From: Io17-Chloro-G2 sp965226915
GTDB lineage: Bacteria; Chloroflexota; Dehalococcoidia; Lucifugimonadales; UBA3495
DNA: 64,000 bases
Assembly (NCBI GenBank): GCA_965226915.1
Contig: CBDDEJ010000011.1
Coordinates: forward strand, 372,001-436,000
Direction of reading: 5' to 3'
Below the pieces are notes generated by a model. It had not been told where the DNA came from, searched no databases, and saw only the letters and a list, made by a program, of their open reading frames with translations. The position numbers and the translations under genes were made by a program. This document shows, piece after piece, positions 25,339 through 34,052 of this stretch. The first letter of the stretch is position 1, and each line of letters starts with the position of its first letter.

Positions 25339-26454
25339 ATGCCCGATCTTTACCGGGTGGACCACGTGGGAAGCCTGTTGCGCCCCGCCGCGGTCAAAGA
25401 GGCCAAGGCGGCCTATCTCGCGGGCAAACAAACACGGGAGGAACTGGAAAAGGTGGAGGATGAAGCCATCCTAGCCGCTCTGGACCGGCAGTAAAGCAGC
25501 GGGGTGGATGTATACACCGACGGAGAATTCCGCCGGTCTGGATTTCAAAACGACCTGCTGGACGCCGTGGAAGGCTTTGTGCCCACAGAGGACCCTGCCG
25601 TGGTGCGGATTTGGCAGGGACCGGGCGGCGAGCCCCAGGAGCAGGGCACTCGCCAGGTTGTCGCCGCCAAGCTCAAGCACGTCGGGCGGATGACCGATCG
25701 CCAGTCGGCATTTATGATCGCCAACGCGCCAGGCCCAGTGAAAATGACCGTTCCCAGCCCCAGCCAGTTCCCCGCCATAAGTTATCAAGCGGGCGTGACC
25801 AACGAGTTCTATCCCACTCGGACCGACCTGCTTTGGGAGATCGCAGGCGTGATCAAAGCGGAGATCGCCTCTCTGGTGGAGGAGGGGGTGTCATATATCC
25901 AACTAGACGCGCCCCGCTACAGTTACTACGTCGACCCAAATTGGCGCAAACATTTGCAGGATCTGGGAGAAGACCCAGACAAGATGTTCGACGAGGCGGT
26001 GGCCGCCGATAATTATTGTATCGAGGGAATTCAGAGACAGGGCTTGACGGTGGCCCTTCACATCTGCCGGGGCAACAACGAAAGCAAATGGTACGCCGAA
26101 GGCGGCTACGAGCCCATCGCGGAGAAGCTATTTGGGACGTTGGCCGTGGACCGGTTTTTGCTTGAGTACGACACGGGGCGGGCCGGGACCTTTGAACCGG
26201 TTCGGTTCGTCCCTCCGGGCAAGGTGGTGGTGTTGGGCCTGGTGAGCTCTAAAAACCCAACGTTGGAGCCTCAAAGCACGTTGTTGGAACGTATCGACGA
26301 CGCCTCTCGTTACGTTCCGGTAGATTACTTGGCCCTCAGCCCCCAGTGCGGCTTCGCCTCTACCGCCGCGGGCAATCTGCTCACGGAAGAACAACAATGG
26401 CGCAAGTTGCGATTGGTGGCGGATACAGCGGACGAGGTTTGGGGCTGGGAGTAG
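25339..26454 (+). pseudogene. MetE-like protein, copy 3, in-frame TAA
   Basis: ATG 25339 behind AGGGGGAT reads LYRVDHVGSLLRPAAVKEA (family start), then ALDRQ-stop-SSGVDVYTDGEFRRSGF with TAA at 25492-25494; relatives commonly have a second Gln there (CAA to TAA). Downstream, VSYIQLDAPRYSYYVDP, VALHICRGNNESKW (His-Cys zinc ligands), LLEYDTGRAGTFEP and LSPQCGFAS complete the single-barrel fold, and the frame ends at 26454. More divergent from copies 1 and 2 than they are from each other, and on the opposite strand with its own promoter. A GTG at 25504 could give a shortened product. Confidence 0.88.
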
Positions 26455-26520
26455 GAGGTTCCTGGTACATGATGCACTCTATTCTGACCCGCCAGGTCTG
26501 GTGATGGGTCTCAATCTGAG

Positions 26521-27021
26521 ATGATCTGCACGAATTGCCAGACCACGATCGTCGAAGGTTTCCAGTTTTGTATGGCCTGTGGAAATCGGGTGGCCGTTAA
26601 TGTTGCAACCAATGTTGTAAGGATTGCCGAAGCCGGAGCGTTGGCAGGCCGCGGAGCTAGGCTTGTGGCTGTGATTCTCGATACCGCCATTTTCGTTGTG
26701 GTGGTGATAATCGCGGTGGTTCTCTTGTTTATCTCACCGTGGTTGAGTCTTGTGATCGGCGCCGGCTTCTTGATCATGGAAACGGTCATGCTCGCCAAGG
26801 ATGGTCAAACACTGCGGAAAAAGGCGCTGAGAATCCGCATAGTAAAGAAGGACACGGGTCAGAACGGTGGATTCGTCACCAACATCCTGCTCCGTTTTGT
26901 GTTGAATGGGATACTGGGACTCATCCCTTTCTATGCATTGGAGGACATCTTGTTTATCTTTGGGCAGGACCGCCGGCGCCTTCATGACATGATCGCTGGA
27001 ACCAAGGTGGTTGACGCCTAG
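26521..27021 (+). CDS. RDD-family membrane protein with N-terminal zinc ribbon
   Basis: 166 residues. The N terminus MICTNCQTTIVEGFQFCMAC has two CxxC knuckles typical of a zinc ribbon. RGARLVAVILDTAIFVVVV begins the RDD domain, with three hydrophobic segments at about residues 50-72, 73-88 and 118-140 and the signature GQTLRKKALRIRIVKKD between them. Ends RRRLHDMIAGTKVVDA, the usual RDD tail. An integral membrane protein; RDD proteins have varied or unknown roles. No ribosome site better than GAG immediately before the ATG. Stands alone after the MetE-like gene (66-base gap), convergent with the deacetylase gene. Confidence 0.85.
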   Translation: MICTNCQTTIVEGFQFCMACGNRVAVNVATNVVRIAEAGALAGRGARLVAVILDTAIFVVVVIIAVVLLFISPWLSLVIGAGFLIMETVMLAKDGQTLRKKALRIRIVKKDTGQNGGFVTNILLRFVLNGILGLIPFYALEDILFIFGQDRRRLHDMIAGTKVVDA

Positions 27022-27055
27022 TCTCCCACCCACATTTCCGGGCGGGTTTCAGGAT

Positions 27056-27955
27056 TCAAGCCGGGTAATGCTCCAGCCACCAGCGGGCTATCTCGTCCCG
27101 CCGGGCGAACCAGACATCCGGGAATCCCCCGGCGTATTCCAGGAAACGTTGCACCGCCATGGAGCGGGCCGGGCGGCCGGCAATGCGGCAGTGCAGACCG
27201 ACCGACATCATCTTTGGATGCTCCTGCCCCTCGTAGTACAGGCAGTCGAATGTTTCCTTCAGGTACTCGTAAAAGTCTCCGACGCTGCCCAGCCCTCCGC
27301 GCCAGAACCGGGCGTCGTTGGTTTCCATGCTGTAGGGGACGACCAACCATGGTTTTTCTTGTCCGTTCGCGCCCAGGCTGGTGTAGTAGGGCAGGTCGTC
27401 GTTCATTGAAAGACTGTCGTAGATGAAGCCACCATGCGCCGCGACCAATTCCCGGGTGTTGACGCTGGCGCCGTAGCGGGTGAACCAGCCCACCGGCCTC
27501 TCTCCGGTGGTTTGGGTCAGCGACGCGACGGTCTTGGCTATGGACTCCCGCTCCTGGTCCTTGTCCATCAGGTGGTACTCCTCCCATCGGTAGCCGTGGC
27601 CGCATACCTCGTGGCCCCGGGATACGATCTCTGTAGCCGCTTGAGGATTTCGCTCCAGCGCAAGGGCGCAGCAAAAGAAGGTAGCGGGCGCATGGTAACG
27701 GTCCAGCAAATCCAACAGCCTCCAGACCCCAACGCGGCTGCCATATTCGAAAAAAGACTCGTTGTACACATCCCGTTGGTCCAAGGGAACCGGCGAAGCC
27801 ACCTCGCCGTTGGTCTCGCGATGGCTGTCGCCGTCCAACAGCGAATATTCGGAGCCTTCCTCGTAATTGACCACCATGGATATGGCGATTCGGGCTTTAT
27901 TCGGCCATTCGACCACGGGAACATTGGGCCCATATCCCACCAAGTCGCGCTGCAT
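27056..27955 (-). CDS. Polysaccharide-deacetylase family protein (PuuE allantoinase-like)
   Basis: NodB-fold hydrolase close in style to cofactor-free allantoinase PuuE: RIAISMVVNYEEGSEYSLL at the N terminus, then VGVWRLLDLLDRYHAPATFF, ALALERNPQAATEIVSRGHE, VCGHGYRWEEYH (conserved His region) and GWFTRYGASVNTRELVA. ATG 27955 is chosen because GGGAGGA lies about 10 bases upstream; ATG 27976 has no ribosome site. About 299 residues. Amide or N-deacylation on a small substrate is likely; purine catabolism partners are not nearby, so allantoinase is not assured. Confidence 0.88.
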   Translation of the reverse strand: MQRDLVGYGPNVPVVEWPNKARIAISMVVNYEEGSEYSLLDGDSHRETNGEVASPVPLDQRDVYNESFFEYGSRVGVWRLLDLLDRYHAPATFFCCALALERNPQAATEIVSRGHEVCGHGYRWEEYHLMDKDQERESIAKTVASLTQTTGERPVGWFTRYGASVNTRELVAAHGGFIYDSLSMNDDLPYYTSLGANGQEKPWLVVPYSMETNDARFWRGGLGSVGDFYEYLKETFDCLYYEGQEHPKMMSVGLHCRIAGRPARSMAVQRFLEYAGGFPDVWFARRDEIARWWLEHYPA

Positions 27956-28033
27956 GACAGGAATCCTCCCAAACATAGCTAGAATTCCCTATTATAGGCA
28001 GAGGCGGGTCACCTGGGAAGGCAAACCAGAAAT

Positions 28034-28062
28034 AAAAAGAGGGCACCGAAACCGGCGCCCTC
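28034..28062 (-). terminator. Rho-independent terminator after the tandem-domain gene
   Basis: GAGGGCACCG / CGGCGCCCTC stem with one mismatch and a 4-base loop, followed on the minus strand by five T (28038-28034). It is 41 bases past the stop of the gene at 28103. Confidence 0.75.
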
Positions 28063-28102
28063 TAGACTTGCTATAGGATTGGGTTGGCTGATGGCTTAGC
28101 GC

Positions 28103-28966
28103 CTAGCCTTGCAGATTCGGAGTGGGTTCGGCGGGCATTCCCGCCGCCACCATGTCACGGGCCCGCTTCTCCATTCCGGGTATCATCGCCTCGATCAAGT
28201 CCAGGTCTAGGTCGGCGGCGACGCCGGGGTAGCCGGCCCTTTCGATCATGGCCGCCAGCCGTTTGTTCTTGAACTGGTTCAGGGTCCAAGTCAGGGGCTC
28301 GGGCACCAGGGTCTTGTCGAAGAAAATCCGGTGGTTCTTGTTCCTGGGACCATAGTGGTAGTGGGGGGAGTCCCAGAAGCAGTCGAAAGCCAGGAGTTCC
28401 GTCTCTTCCGTGTAGTGGCGGCCAGGCGTTCCCGCCAGATCGGCCAGAACATGGATCGCCAATCCACCGTCGCCGCTGGTTTGGCGCCGCATTTCCAGCC
28501 CGAACCTGATATTGCCCGCTTCGAAAATGTCGGTTCCCCGGTTGTGTTTCACCGTGTTCCGGTTGGTCATGTGTGATTCACGGGCTGCGGCCTCGACGTC
28601 GGACAGAACACCGTTCACGGCTTTGGCGTCGACCTTGCCTGCGATGTCTTCGTATCCGGCTTCGGTGAGCATGGCGGGCAGCATTTCCCGGATTGTCTTC
28701 ACCGACCATCCGATGGGGTTTCCGTCGGTCGTATGGTCCATCCGGTAGGCTTTATTCTCGCCTTCGGGGCCGTAGATATAGCTCTTTTCAATGTCGAAGC
28801 AATTGAAGCGCAACAGCGTTGCGTCCTTGCCGTTGACGTCACCGGTGACCAAAATGGCCACGCCCTGGTCGGAGTGGTCCTGCACGTTGCCGTCCCATAG
28901 CTCGTGCTGAACGATAAAGCCGACTGCTCCGGCGTCGAATTTAGCCCGTCCTTTTTGTTGCACCAT
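28103..28966 (-). CDS. Unknown protein with two copies of an R-F-D/N-C-F-D domain
   Basis: 287 residues containing two related halves. First: LLRFNCFDIEKSYIYGP, then GNPIGWSVKTIREMLPAML and TEAGYEDIAGKVD. Second: LLAFDCFWDSPHYHYGP, then PEPLTWTLNQFKNKRLAAMI and ERAGYPGVAADLD. The same core occurs singly in the protein at 36416 (IIRFDCHDAMGHWHRGG). The conserved Cys, Asp and His/Tyr residues could form a metal or small-molecule site, but I know no function. No signal peptide or membrane segment. ATG 28966 has AGAAGGAG 7 bases upstream. Monocistronic with its own terminator. Confidence 0.8.
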   Translation of the reverse strand: MVQQKGRAKFDAGAVGFIVQHELWDGNVQDHSDQGVAILVTGDVNGKDATLLRFNCFDIEKSYIYGPEGENKAYRMDHTTDGNPIGWSVKTIREMLPAMLTEAGYEDIAGKVDAKAVNGVLSDVEAAARESHMTNRNTVKHNRGTDIFEAGNIRFGLEMRRQTSGDGGLAIHVLADLAGTPGRHYTEETELLAFDCFWDSPHYHYGPRNKNHRIFFDKTLVPEPLTWTLNQFKNKRLAAMIERAGYPGVAADLDLDLIEAMIPGMEKRARDMVAAGMPAEPTPNLQG

Positions 28967-29161
28967 GCGAAACTCCTTCTGTCTTTGAAATCAAGGGTTC
29001 ACTTAAATCCCCAGGATTATATCACCCACGCCTGTTGGGGGGTTCAGTGGATTCGATTCAAATGAAACGATGCGTCAAGAAGCATGAACGGGTGTAGAAT
29101 CCCGATGCGGTTTTAGTGTAATCGCACCTAGCCAGGCCATCGGCCGCATAACCGAGCACTC

Positions 29162-29908
29162 ATGAATAGAATAGACGCCATTTTGGAAAGAGAGACAGAA
29201 GACCATCTAGGCCGCAAAGTCGCCTATGAGGCGCCCATAACCGCCTACCCAACCGCTTGCGGCGTCATAATAATCAACTCTCCTGGATCCGGAGAGTTCA
29301 AAGATGGCCGGCATGACCGCTGGATGAAGCTGGGCCGGCATCTGCAGGAACGCCAGATGGCGGCCATGGTGACATATAACGCCCCGCGGCCCGACGGGAA
29401 GGTGCAACTGGAATGGGAACCGTATTCTCATCAAGGGGTTGGTTGGAACCAGTTGTTGGTGGAAAGCCTGGCGCACGTCATAGATTGGTCTCTGGAACAT
29501 GCCGTGGAATTGTGCGGTACTGACGCCCCGGATCTGTATTTGTCGGGCTTCTCTTCCGGCGGGTCGGCGGTGGGCGCGGTGGCGTTCCGGTATCCCATGG
29601 TCAAGGGAATCCTTCTTCTGTCCACCTACGACAGCGTCGGGGATTGGTTCTATGACGGGGTTTCCCAGTTCCCTGGCGACATCCGCTTGGCATTTGGCAG
29701 CGAGGACAAGATCGCCGGGTTTTCGGCCTACGTGCTTCAGGCCGGCCCCATGGCTGCCTCGTCCTTCCAGGTGAGAGAGGTGCCGGATTGTGATCATCGG
29801 TTCAGCGGAGAGGCCAACAGTAGAGCACTGGTCAAAGCCTTCTACTGGGCGTTACAAGGGGACGACAGCATTCCCGACCAAGCCGGGGCGCCCAAGCTGT
29901 ACGATTAA
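29162..29908 (+). CDS. Alpha/beta-hydrolase-fold protein
   Basis: 248 residues. Nucleophile elbow LYLSGFSSGGSAVGAVAF (Ser, about residue 132) and a C-terminal VREVPDCDHRFSG supplying Asp/His; GVIIINSPGSGEFKDG gives the first strand. An esterase- or hydrolase-like enzyme with unknown substrate; no signal peptide. ATG 29162 lies after a region lacking a strong ribosome site. The downstream gene at 29989 (80-base gap, same strand) may be co-transcribed. Confidence 0.8.
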   Translation: MNRIDAILERETEDHLGRKVAYEAPITAYPTACGVIIINSPGSGEFKDGRHDRWMKLGRHLQERQMAAMVTYNAPRPDGKVQLEWEPYSHQGVGWNQLLVESLAHVIDWSLEHAVELCGTDAPDLYLSGFSSGGSAVGAVAFRYPMVKGILLLSTYDSVGDWFYDGVSQFPGDIRLAFGSEDKIAGFSAYVLQAGPMAASSFQVREVPDCDHRFSGEANSRALVKAFYWALQGDDSIPDQAGAPKLYD

Positions 29909-29988
29909 CGCCGGTGAGCGTAAGTATTGATCATTTTGAAACAGGATCATCTTAACTAAAACTGAATTCTATCTTGAGGAGCAACTTT

Positions 29989-30507
29989 ATGCCGAGAGCA
30001 ACTATCAATCTAGGAGACCCGGCCGGTTTGGCGGCGGTGGGCGGGCAATGGAAGTTCGCCAGGGGTTACGTGCCGGGTGAGTCCAACGAGGGTTTGGTGA
30101 CCCAAGCAGTGGGCAGTCCCGCCCGGATGGTGGATTACGACGATTCCAGCTGGGAGGTCTGCACCGACTTGGCCACCCGGCTTTCCCACGGATTCACCTT
30201 CGCCTGGTATCGCATCAACGTAACATTGCCTGAAACAGTGGAAGGCCACCCGACTCGCGGTGTTCGGGTCCAATTTGAAACGTGCATCGACGACTACGGC
30301 GAGATTTGGCTTGACGGCGAGTGCAACAGGGACCGGGGCGCCATCCAGGGTTTCAATGTGCCCCAACGGGTTTTGCTCAACAGCGATGTAACCCCTGGCG
30401 ACCGGCACACTATCGCCCTGCTTGCGGCCAACGGACCCCTGGGCGCGCCGGGAGGCACGATCTTCGTACGTTACGCCACGCTGGCCTTCGAGTGGACGGG
30501 CGCGTGA
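29989..30507 (+). CDS. Jelly-roll (galactose-binding-like) domain protein
   Basis: 172 residues from ATG 29989, selected because AGGAG lies about 9 bases upstream; the in-frame TTG at 29974 is part of that ribosome site. The pattern DDSSWEVCTDLATRLSHGFT, FAWYRINVTLPE, CIDDYGEIWLDGE and DVTPGDRHTIALLAANG resembles the sugar-binding jelly-roll domain of glycoside hydrolase family 2 proteins, here without a catalytic domain. No signal peptide. Perhaps a small-molecule or carbohydrate-binding protein; paired with the hydrolase upstream. Function not assigned. Confidence 0.72.
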   Translation: MPRATINLGDPAGLAAVGGQWKFARGYVPGESNEGLVTQAVGSPARMVDYDDSSWEVCTDLATRLSHGFTFAWYRINVTLPETVEGHPTRGVRVQFETCIDDYGEIWLDGECNRDRGAIQGFNVPQRVLLNSDVTPGDRHTIALLAANGPLGAPGGTIFVRYATLAFEWTGA

Positions 30508-30708
30508 GACCGGCTCCAACTTGGCGGCTCGTCTTGTTTCACGGAGGGCCTTTTGGCCCTAGAGCCTGATGACCATTGGCCCTCGATGGCACCATGCACG
30601 CCTGGTAGATTAGATATGCGGTAATTCTCCCATGAGTCTTCCCTGGCTGGGCAGACCAATGGGACACAAGGGGGCCAACCATGAATAAAGAGTTAATGAC
30701 ACGGTTCC

Positions 30709-30919
30709 CCTGCCTTCTGGCCTGTCCGGGCCCCGCCGGCGCATGATGACCGGTGGGGCTGCCGAGGGCAGGAGGCTCCACGCTACTCAAGAGACAAGTA
30801 AGTCCCCGCGTAAATAAAATGTGCGGGGCTGCTCATCCAGCAGTAATTGCTGGGCACAGTGGAGTCCAAGCAAGCAAATCATCTACAGGCCGGGAAGAAG
30901 TTTCCCGGCCTGTGTTTTT
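30709..30919 (+). ncRNA. Candidate structured RNA ending in a terminator
   Basis: Three stems precede a strong terminator in a gene-free 430-base stretch: CCTGCC (30709-30714) with GGCAGG (30767-30772) enclosing GCCCCGCCGG (30730-30739) with CCGGTGGGGC (30750-30759); CCCCGC (30804-30809) with GCGGGG (30823-30828); and CAGCA (30838-30842) with TGCTG (30848-30852). No known RNA family consensus (tmRNA, RNase P, SRP, 6S, common riboswitches) was recognised. The terminator has no gene directly upstream to serve except one 380 bases away, which supports a separate transcript. Confidence 0.35.
30886..30919 (+). terminator. Strong Rho-independent terminator
   Basis: CAGGCCGGGAA / TTCCCGGCCTG, 11-bp perfect stem with a 5-base loop, followed by TGTTTTTG. 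It lies just before the composite transposon. Confidence 0.88.
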
Positions 30920-30988
30920 GTTTCTGGGCACACCTTTAGTACTACAACAACGAGTTGTCTGGTAGGATGGCTGGACAGATGATGTTGG

Positions 30989-32185
30989 GTGGTTTGGGTG
31001 ATGGATGCGGCGAGCTTCGAGCGGGTCTACGACAGCCTTCAGGAATTCCACGCCTTCTTTGCGGCCTCCTTCGGCCGCAAGCAGTGGCGGGATCACAGCG
31101 GGAATTACCTTCAGGCGCTGCTGGTGCAGGACCAGGAGCGGCGCAACGCCGAGAATCTCTCGGAATCGGTGGGCATCTCGGCCCGGGCGATGCAGCGCTT
31201 TCTCACCGAGGCCCGGTGGTCCGATGAGACAGTCATAGGGCGGTTGCAGGAATACTTGGCCCCCAGGCTGGGACACCTGGAGGCGGTGTGGGTGTTCGAT
31301 GGCAGCGACTTCCCCAAGCAGGGCAGGAAATCGGCGGGAGTGGCCCAGCAGTACTGCGGCAGGCTGGGCAAGGTGGCCAACTGCCAGGGTGGGATGTTCC
31401 TGGCCTACGTCAGCCCGCTGGGCCGGGCGTTGGTGGACAAGCGGCTGTATCTGCCCAAGAGTTGGACCTCCGACCAGGACCGGTGTGCTGCGGCGGGTGT
31501 GCCGGAGGACCGGCGGAACTACCGGTCAAAGACGGAGTTGGCCCTGGAGATGCTGGAGCGGGTCCTGGAGTTGGGCTACCTCAGGGCCGAGTGGGTTGCC
31601 GGAGACGACGCCTTCGGGATGTCGCCGACCTTCCGGGAGGGACTGGCGGCCCTGGGGATGCGCTACGTGCTGGACGTTCCGGGCGGCACTACGGTCTGGC
31701 CCTTGGACCCGGCTTGGACCAGTCCGGAATATCCGGGGTTCGGCCGCCCCCGCAAACCCAAGCTGCGGCCTGGGCAGCGGCGGACCATGGAGCAGCGCGG
31801 TGATGAACTGCCGGATGAGGCTTGGCGGGAGATAACGGTGGCCCAGGGAAGCCAGGGGCCGCGCACCTACCGGTTCAGTGCCCAGCGGGTGCGGGCCACC
31901 AGGAGGCGCAAGCCCGGCGAGGAACTGTGGGCCGTCTGGCGCCGGAACCTGGACGGCAGCGAGCCCCGCTACTACCTGTCCAACGCTCCCGAGGGCACAA
32001 CCTTGGAGACTCTGGCCTACGTGGGTGGGTCCAGGTGGCGCATTGAAACGGAGTTCGAGACTGAGAAGGGTGACGTGGGGCTGGACGAATACGAGACCCG
32101 CAGCTGGGCAGGGTGGCATCACCACATAGCCATGTGCCTGCTGGGTGGAGCGTTCCTGCTGAGCCTGCAGCAGGATTGGGGGTAA
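30989..32185 (+). CDS. IS701-family transposase, copy 2
   Basis: 398 residues, identical to copy 1 except Arg to Gln in SAGVAQQYCGRLGK (codon CGG to CAG). Catalytic regions FDGSDFPKQG, GDDAFG and WRIETEFETEKG are unchanged, so activity is likely, although the altered left terminal repeat of this copy may lower its own mobility. Confidence 0.93.
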   Translation: MVWVMDAASFERVYDSLQEFHAFFAASFGRKQWRDHSGNYLQALLVQDQERRNAENLSESVGISARAMQRFLTEARWSDETVIGRLQEYLAPRLGHLEAVWVFDGSDFPKQGRKSAGVAQQYCGRLGKVANCQGGMFLAYVSPLGRALVDKRLYLPKSWTSDQDRCAAAGVPEDRRNYRSKTELALEMLERVLELGYLRAEWVAGDDAFGMSPTFREGLAALGMRYVLDVPGGTTVWPLDPAWTSPEYPGFGRPRKPKLRPGQRRTMEQRGDELPDEAWREITVAQGSQGPRTYRFSAQRVRATRRRKPGEELWAVWRRNLDGSEPRYYLSNAPEGTTLETLAYVGGSRWRIETEFETEKGDVGLDEYETRSWAGWHHHIAMCLLGGAFLLSLQQDWG

Positions 32186-32189
32186 AAAG

Positions 32190-32375
32190 ATGCCCCGGAT
32201 CACGAGGCCACAGGTGTACCGGGTGGTGCGGGAGATGCTGCCCCGGGAGCAGTTCGGGCCCGATCAATTGCTGTTGTGGCTGGAGGATACGCAGCTACGC
32301 AACGAACGGGCTCGCCGTTCCCACGAGAGACGCCGCTCCACCCGCCGCGAAAGCAGGATGGAGCCGCCACCTTAA
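32190..32375 (+). CDS. Small basic ORF inside IS701, copy 2
   Basis: 61 codons, same sequence as the ORF at 17513, four bases after the transposase stop. Basic C-terminal tail. Unknown role. Confidence 0.45.
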   Translation: MPRITRPQVYRVVREMLPREQFGPDQLLLWLEDTQLRNERARRSHERRRSTRRESRMEPPP

Positions 32376-32395
32376 ACCCGTCGTTGTAGTACTAG

Positions 32396-32566
32396 AAACT
32401 CGGACGGAAACCCCGATTCTCTCCAAGCTGCCGGTTTCTTAACGTCGATTGTCGATGTAACAGTGGGTTCTTGAACCGTATTACAGACACTATCATGCCA
32501 TATAAGACTATAATACGTCTGTCTGGCGTAGCGCGAAACCCGGCCAATGGCTTTCCGGCCAGACCT
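32396..32566. mobile_element. 171-bp cargo between IS701 copies, possible MITE of the IS1182-like type
   Basis: Flanked by CTAG on both sides. Left end AAACTCGGACGGAAACCCC and reverse complement of the right end AGGTCTGGCCGGAAAGCC share GG-CGGAAA and differ mostly by transitions; both resemble the ends of the IS1182 element at 17719 (AAGTCTGGCCGAAAAG). No coding capacity is visible. The MITE reading is tentative. Confidence 0.45.
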
Positions 32567-32619
32567 CTAGTACTACAACGACGAGTTGTCTGGTAGGATG
32601 GCTGGACAGATGATGTTGG

Positions 32620-34020
32620 GTGGTTTGGGTGATGGATGCGGCGAGCTTCGAGCGGGTCTACGACAGCCTTCAGGAATTCCACGCCTTCTTTGCGGCCTCC
32701 TTCGGCCGCAAGCAGTGGCGGGATCACAGCGGGAATTACCTTCAGGCGCTGCTGGTGCAGGACCAGGAGCGGCGCAACGCCGAGAATCTCTCGGAATCGG
32801 TGGGCATCTCGGCCCGGGCGATGCAGCGCTTTCTCACCGAGGCCCGGTGGTCCCATGAGACAGTCATAGGGCGGTTGCAGGAATACTTGGCCCCCAGGCT
32901 GGGACACCTGGAGGCGGTGTGGGTGTTCGATGGCAGCGACTTCCCCAAGCAGGGCAGGAAATCGGCGGGAGTGGCCCGGCAGTACTGCGGCAGGCTGGGC
33001 AAGGTGGCCAACTGCCAGGGTGGGATGTTCCTGGCCTACGTCAGCCCGCTGGGCCGGGCGTTGGTGGACAAGCGGCTGTATCTGCCCAAGAGTTGGACCT
33101 CCGACCAGGACCGGTGTGCTGCGGCGGGTGTGCCGGAGGACCGGCGGAACTACCGGTCAAAGACGGAGTTGGCCCTGGAGATGCTGGAGCGGGTCCTGGA
33201 GTTGGGCTACCTCAGGGCCGAGTGGGTTGCCGGAGACGACGCCTTCGGGATGTCGCCGACCTTCCGGGAGGGACTGGCGGCCCTGGGGATGCGCTACGTG
33301 CTGGACGTTCCGGGCGGCACTACGGTCTGGCCCTTGGACCCGGCTTGGACCAGTCCGGAATATCCGGGGTTCGGCCGCCCCCGCAAACCCAAGCTGCGGC
33401 CTGGGCAGCGGCGGACCATGGAGCAGCGCGGTGATGAACTGCCGGATGAGGCTTGGCGGGAGATAACGGTGGCCCAGGGAAGCCAGGGGCCGCGCACCTA
33501 CCGGTTCAGTGCCCAGCGGGTGCGGGCCACCAGGAGGCGCAAGCCCGGCGAGGAACTGTGGGCCGTCTGGCGCCGGAACCTGGACGGCAGCGAGCCCCGC
33601 TACTACCTGTCCAACGCTCCCGAGGGCACAACCTTGGAGACTCTGGCCTACGTGGGTGGGTCCAGGTGGCGCATTGAAACGGAGTTCGAGACTGAGAAGG
33701 GTGACGTGGGGCTGGACGAATACGAGACCCGCAGCTGGGCAGGGTGGCATCACCACATAGCCATGTGCCTGCTGGGTGGAGCGTTCCTGCTGAGCCTGCA
33801 GCAGGATTGGGGGGAAAAAGATGCCCCGGATCACGAGGCCACAGGTGTACCGGGTGGTGCGGGAGATGCTGCCCCGGGAGCAGTTCGGGCCCGATCAATT
33901 GCTGTTGTGGCTGGAGGATACGCAGCTACGCAACGAACGGGCTCGCCGTTCCCACGAGAGACGCCGCTCCACCCGCCGCGAAAGCAGGATGGAGCCGCCA
34001 CCTTAAACCCGTCGTTGTAG
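32620..34020 (+). CDS. IS701-family transposase, copy 3, with read-through C-terminal extension
   Basis: The normal TAA stop is changed to GAA (33814-33816), so the ORF runs 68 codons further, through the overlapping small ORF region in another frame, to a stop at 34018-34020 at the very end of the element. The extension (starting GEKDAPDHEATGVPGGAGD) is low-complexity and not a known domain. Catalytic motifs are kept, but the extra tail and the Asp-to-His change near residue 78 may affect activity. Confidence 0.85.
   Translation: MVWVMDAASFERVYDSLQEFHAFFAASFGRKQWRDHSGNYLQALLVQDQERRNAENLSESVGISARAMQRFLTEARWSHETVIGRLQEYLAPRLGHLEAVWVFDGSDFPKQGRKSAGVARQYCGRLGKVANCQGGMFLAYVSPLGRALVDKRLYLPKSWTSDQDRCAAAGVPEDRRNYRSKTELALEMLERVLELGYLRAEWVAGDDAFGMSPTFREGLAALGMRYVLDVPGGTTVWPLDPAWTSPEYPGFGRPRKPKLRPGQRRTMEQRGDELPDEAWREITVAQGSQGPRTYRFSAQRVRATRRRKPGEELWAVWRRNLDGSEPRYYLSNAPEGTTLETLAYVGGSRWRIETEFETEKGDVGLDEYETRSWAGWHHHIAMCLLGGAFLLSLQQDWGEKDAPDHEATGVPGGAGDAAPGAVRARSIAVVAGGYAATQRTGSPFPRETPLHPPRKQDGAATLNPSL
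33821..34006 (+). CDS. Small basic ORF inside IS701, copy 3
   Basis: Same 61-codon ORF as at 17513 and 32190; here it overlaps the extended transposase in a different frame. Confidence 0.4.
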   Translation: MPRITRPQVYRVVREMLPREQFGPDQLLLWLEDTQLRNERARRSHERRRSTRRESRMEPPP

Positions 34021-34052
34021 TATTAGGGGAGCATTGCGGCATTTAGTTGGGC

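Larger units (their letters stand above)
30940..32391. mobile_element. IS701-family insertion sequence, copy 2 (1452 bp)
   Basis: Same length and ends as copy 1, except that the left end reads TACTACAACAACG (one G-to-A change inside the terminal repeat). Protein differs from copy 1 only at one residue (GVAQQYC instead of GVARQYC). Confidence 0.93.
32571..34022. mobile_element. IS701-family insertion sequence, copy 3 (1452 bp)
   Basis: Intact ends TACTACAACGACG and CGTCGTTGTAGTA, flanked by CTAG (left) and TTAG (right). Two coding differences from copy 1 were seen: Asp to His in RWSHETVIG and loss of the transposase stop. Confidence 0.93.
30936..34026. mobile_element. Probable composite transposon: two IS701 copies around a 171-bp cargo
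   Basis: The outer flanks are TTAG on both sides (30936-30939 and 34023-34026), while both inner IS borders are CTAG (32392-32395 and 32567-32570). If each IS had inserted alone, outer and inner flanks of each copy should match. Matching outer TTAG therefore fits movement of the whole 3083-bp unit with a 4-bp duplication, the inner CTAG being carried from the donor site. C-to-T change at both outer sites is the alternative. Confidence 0.65.
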
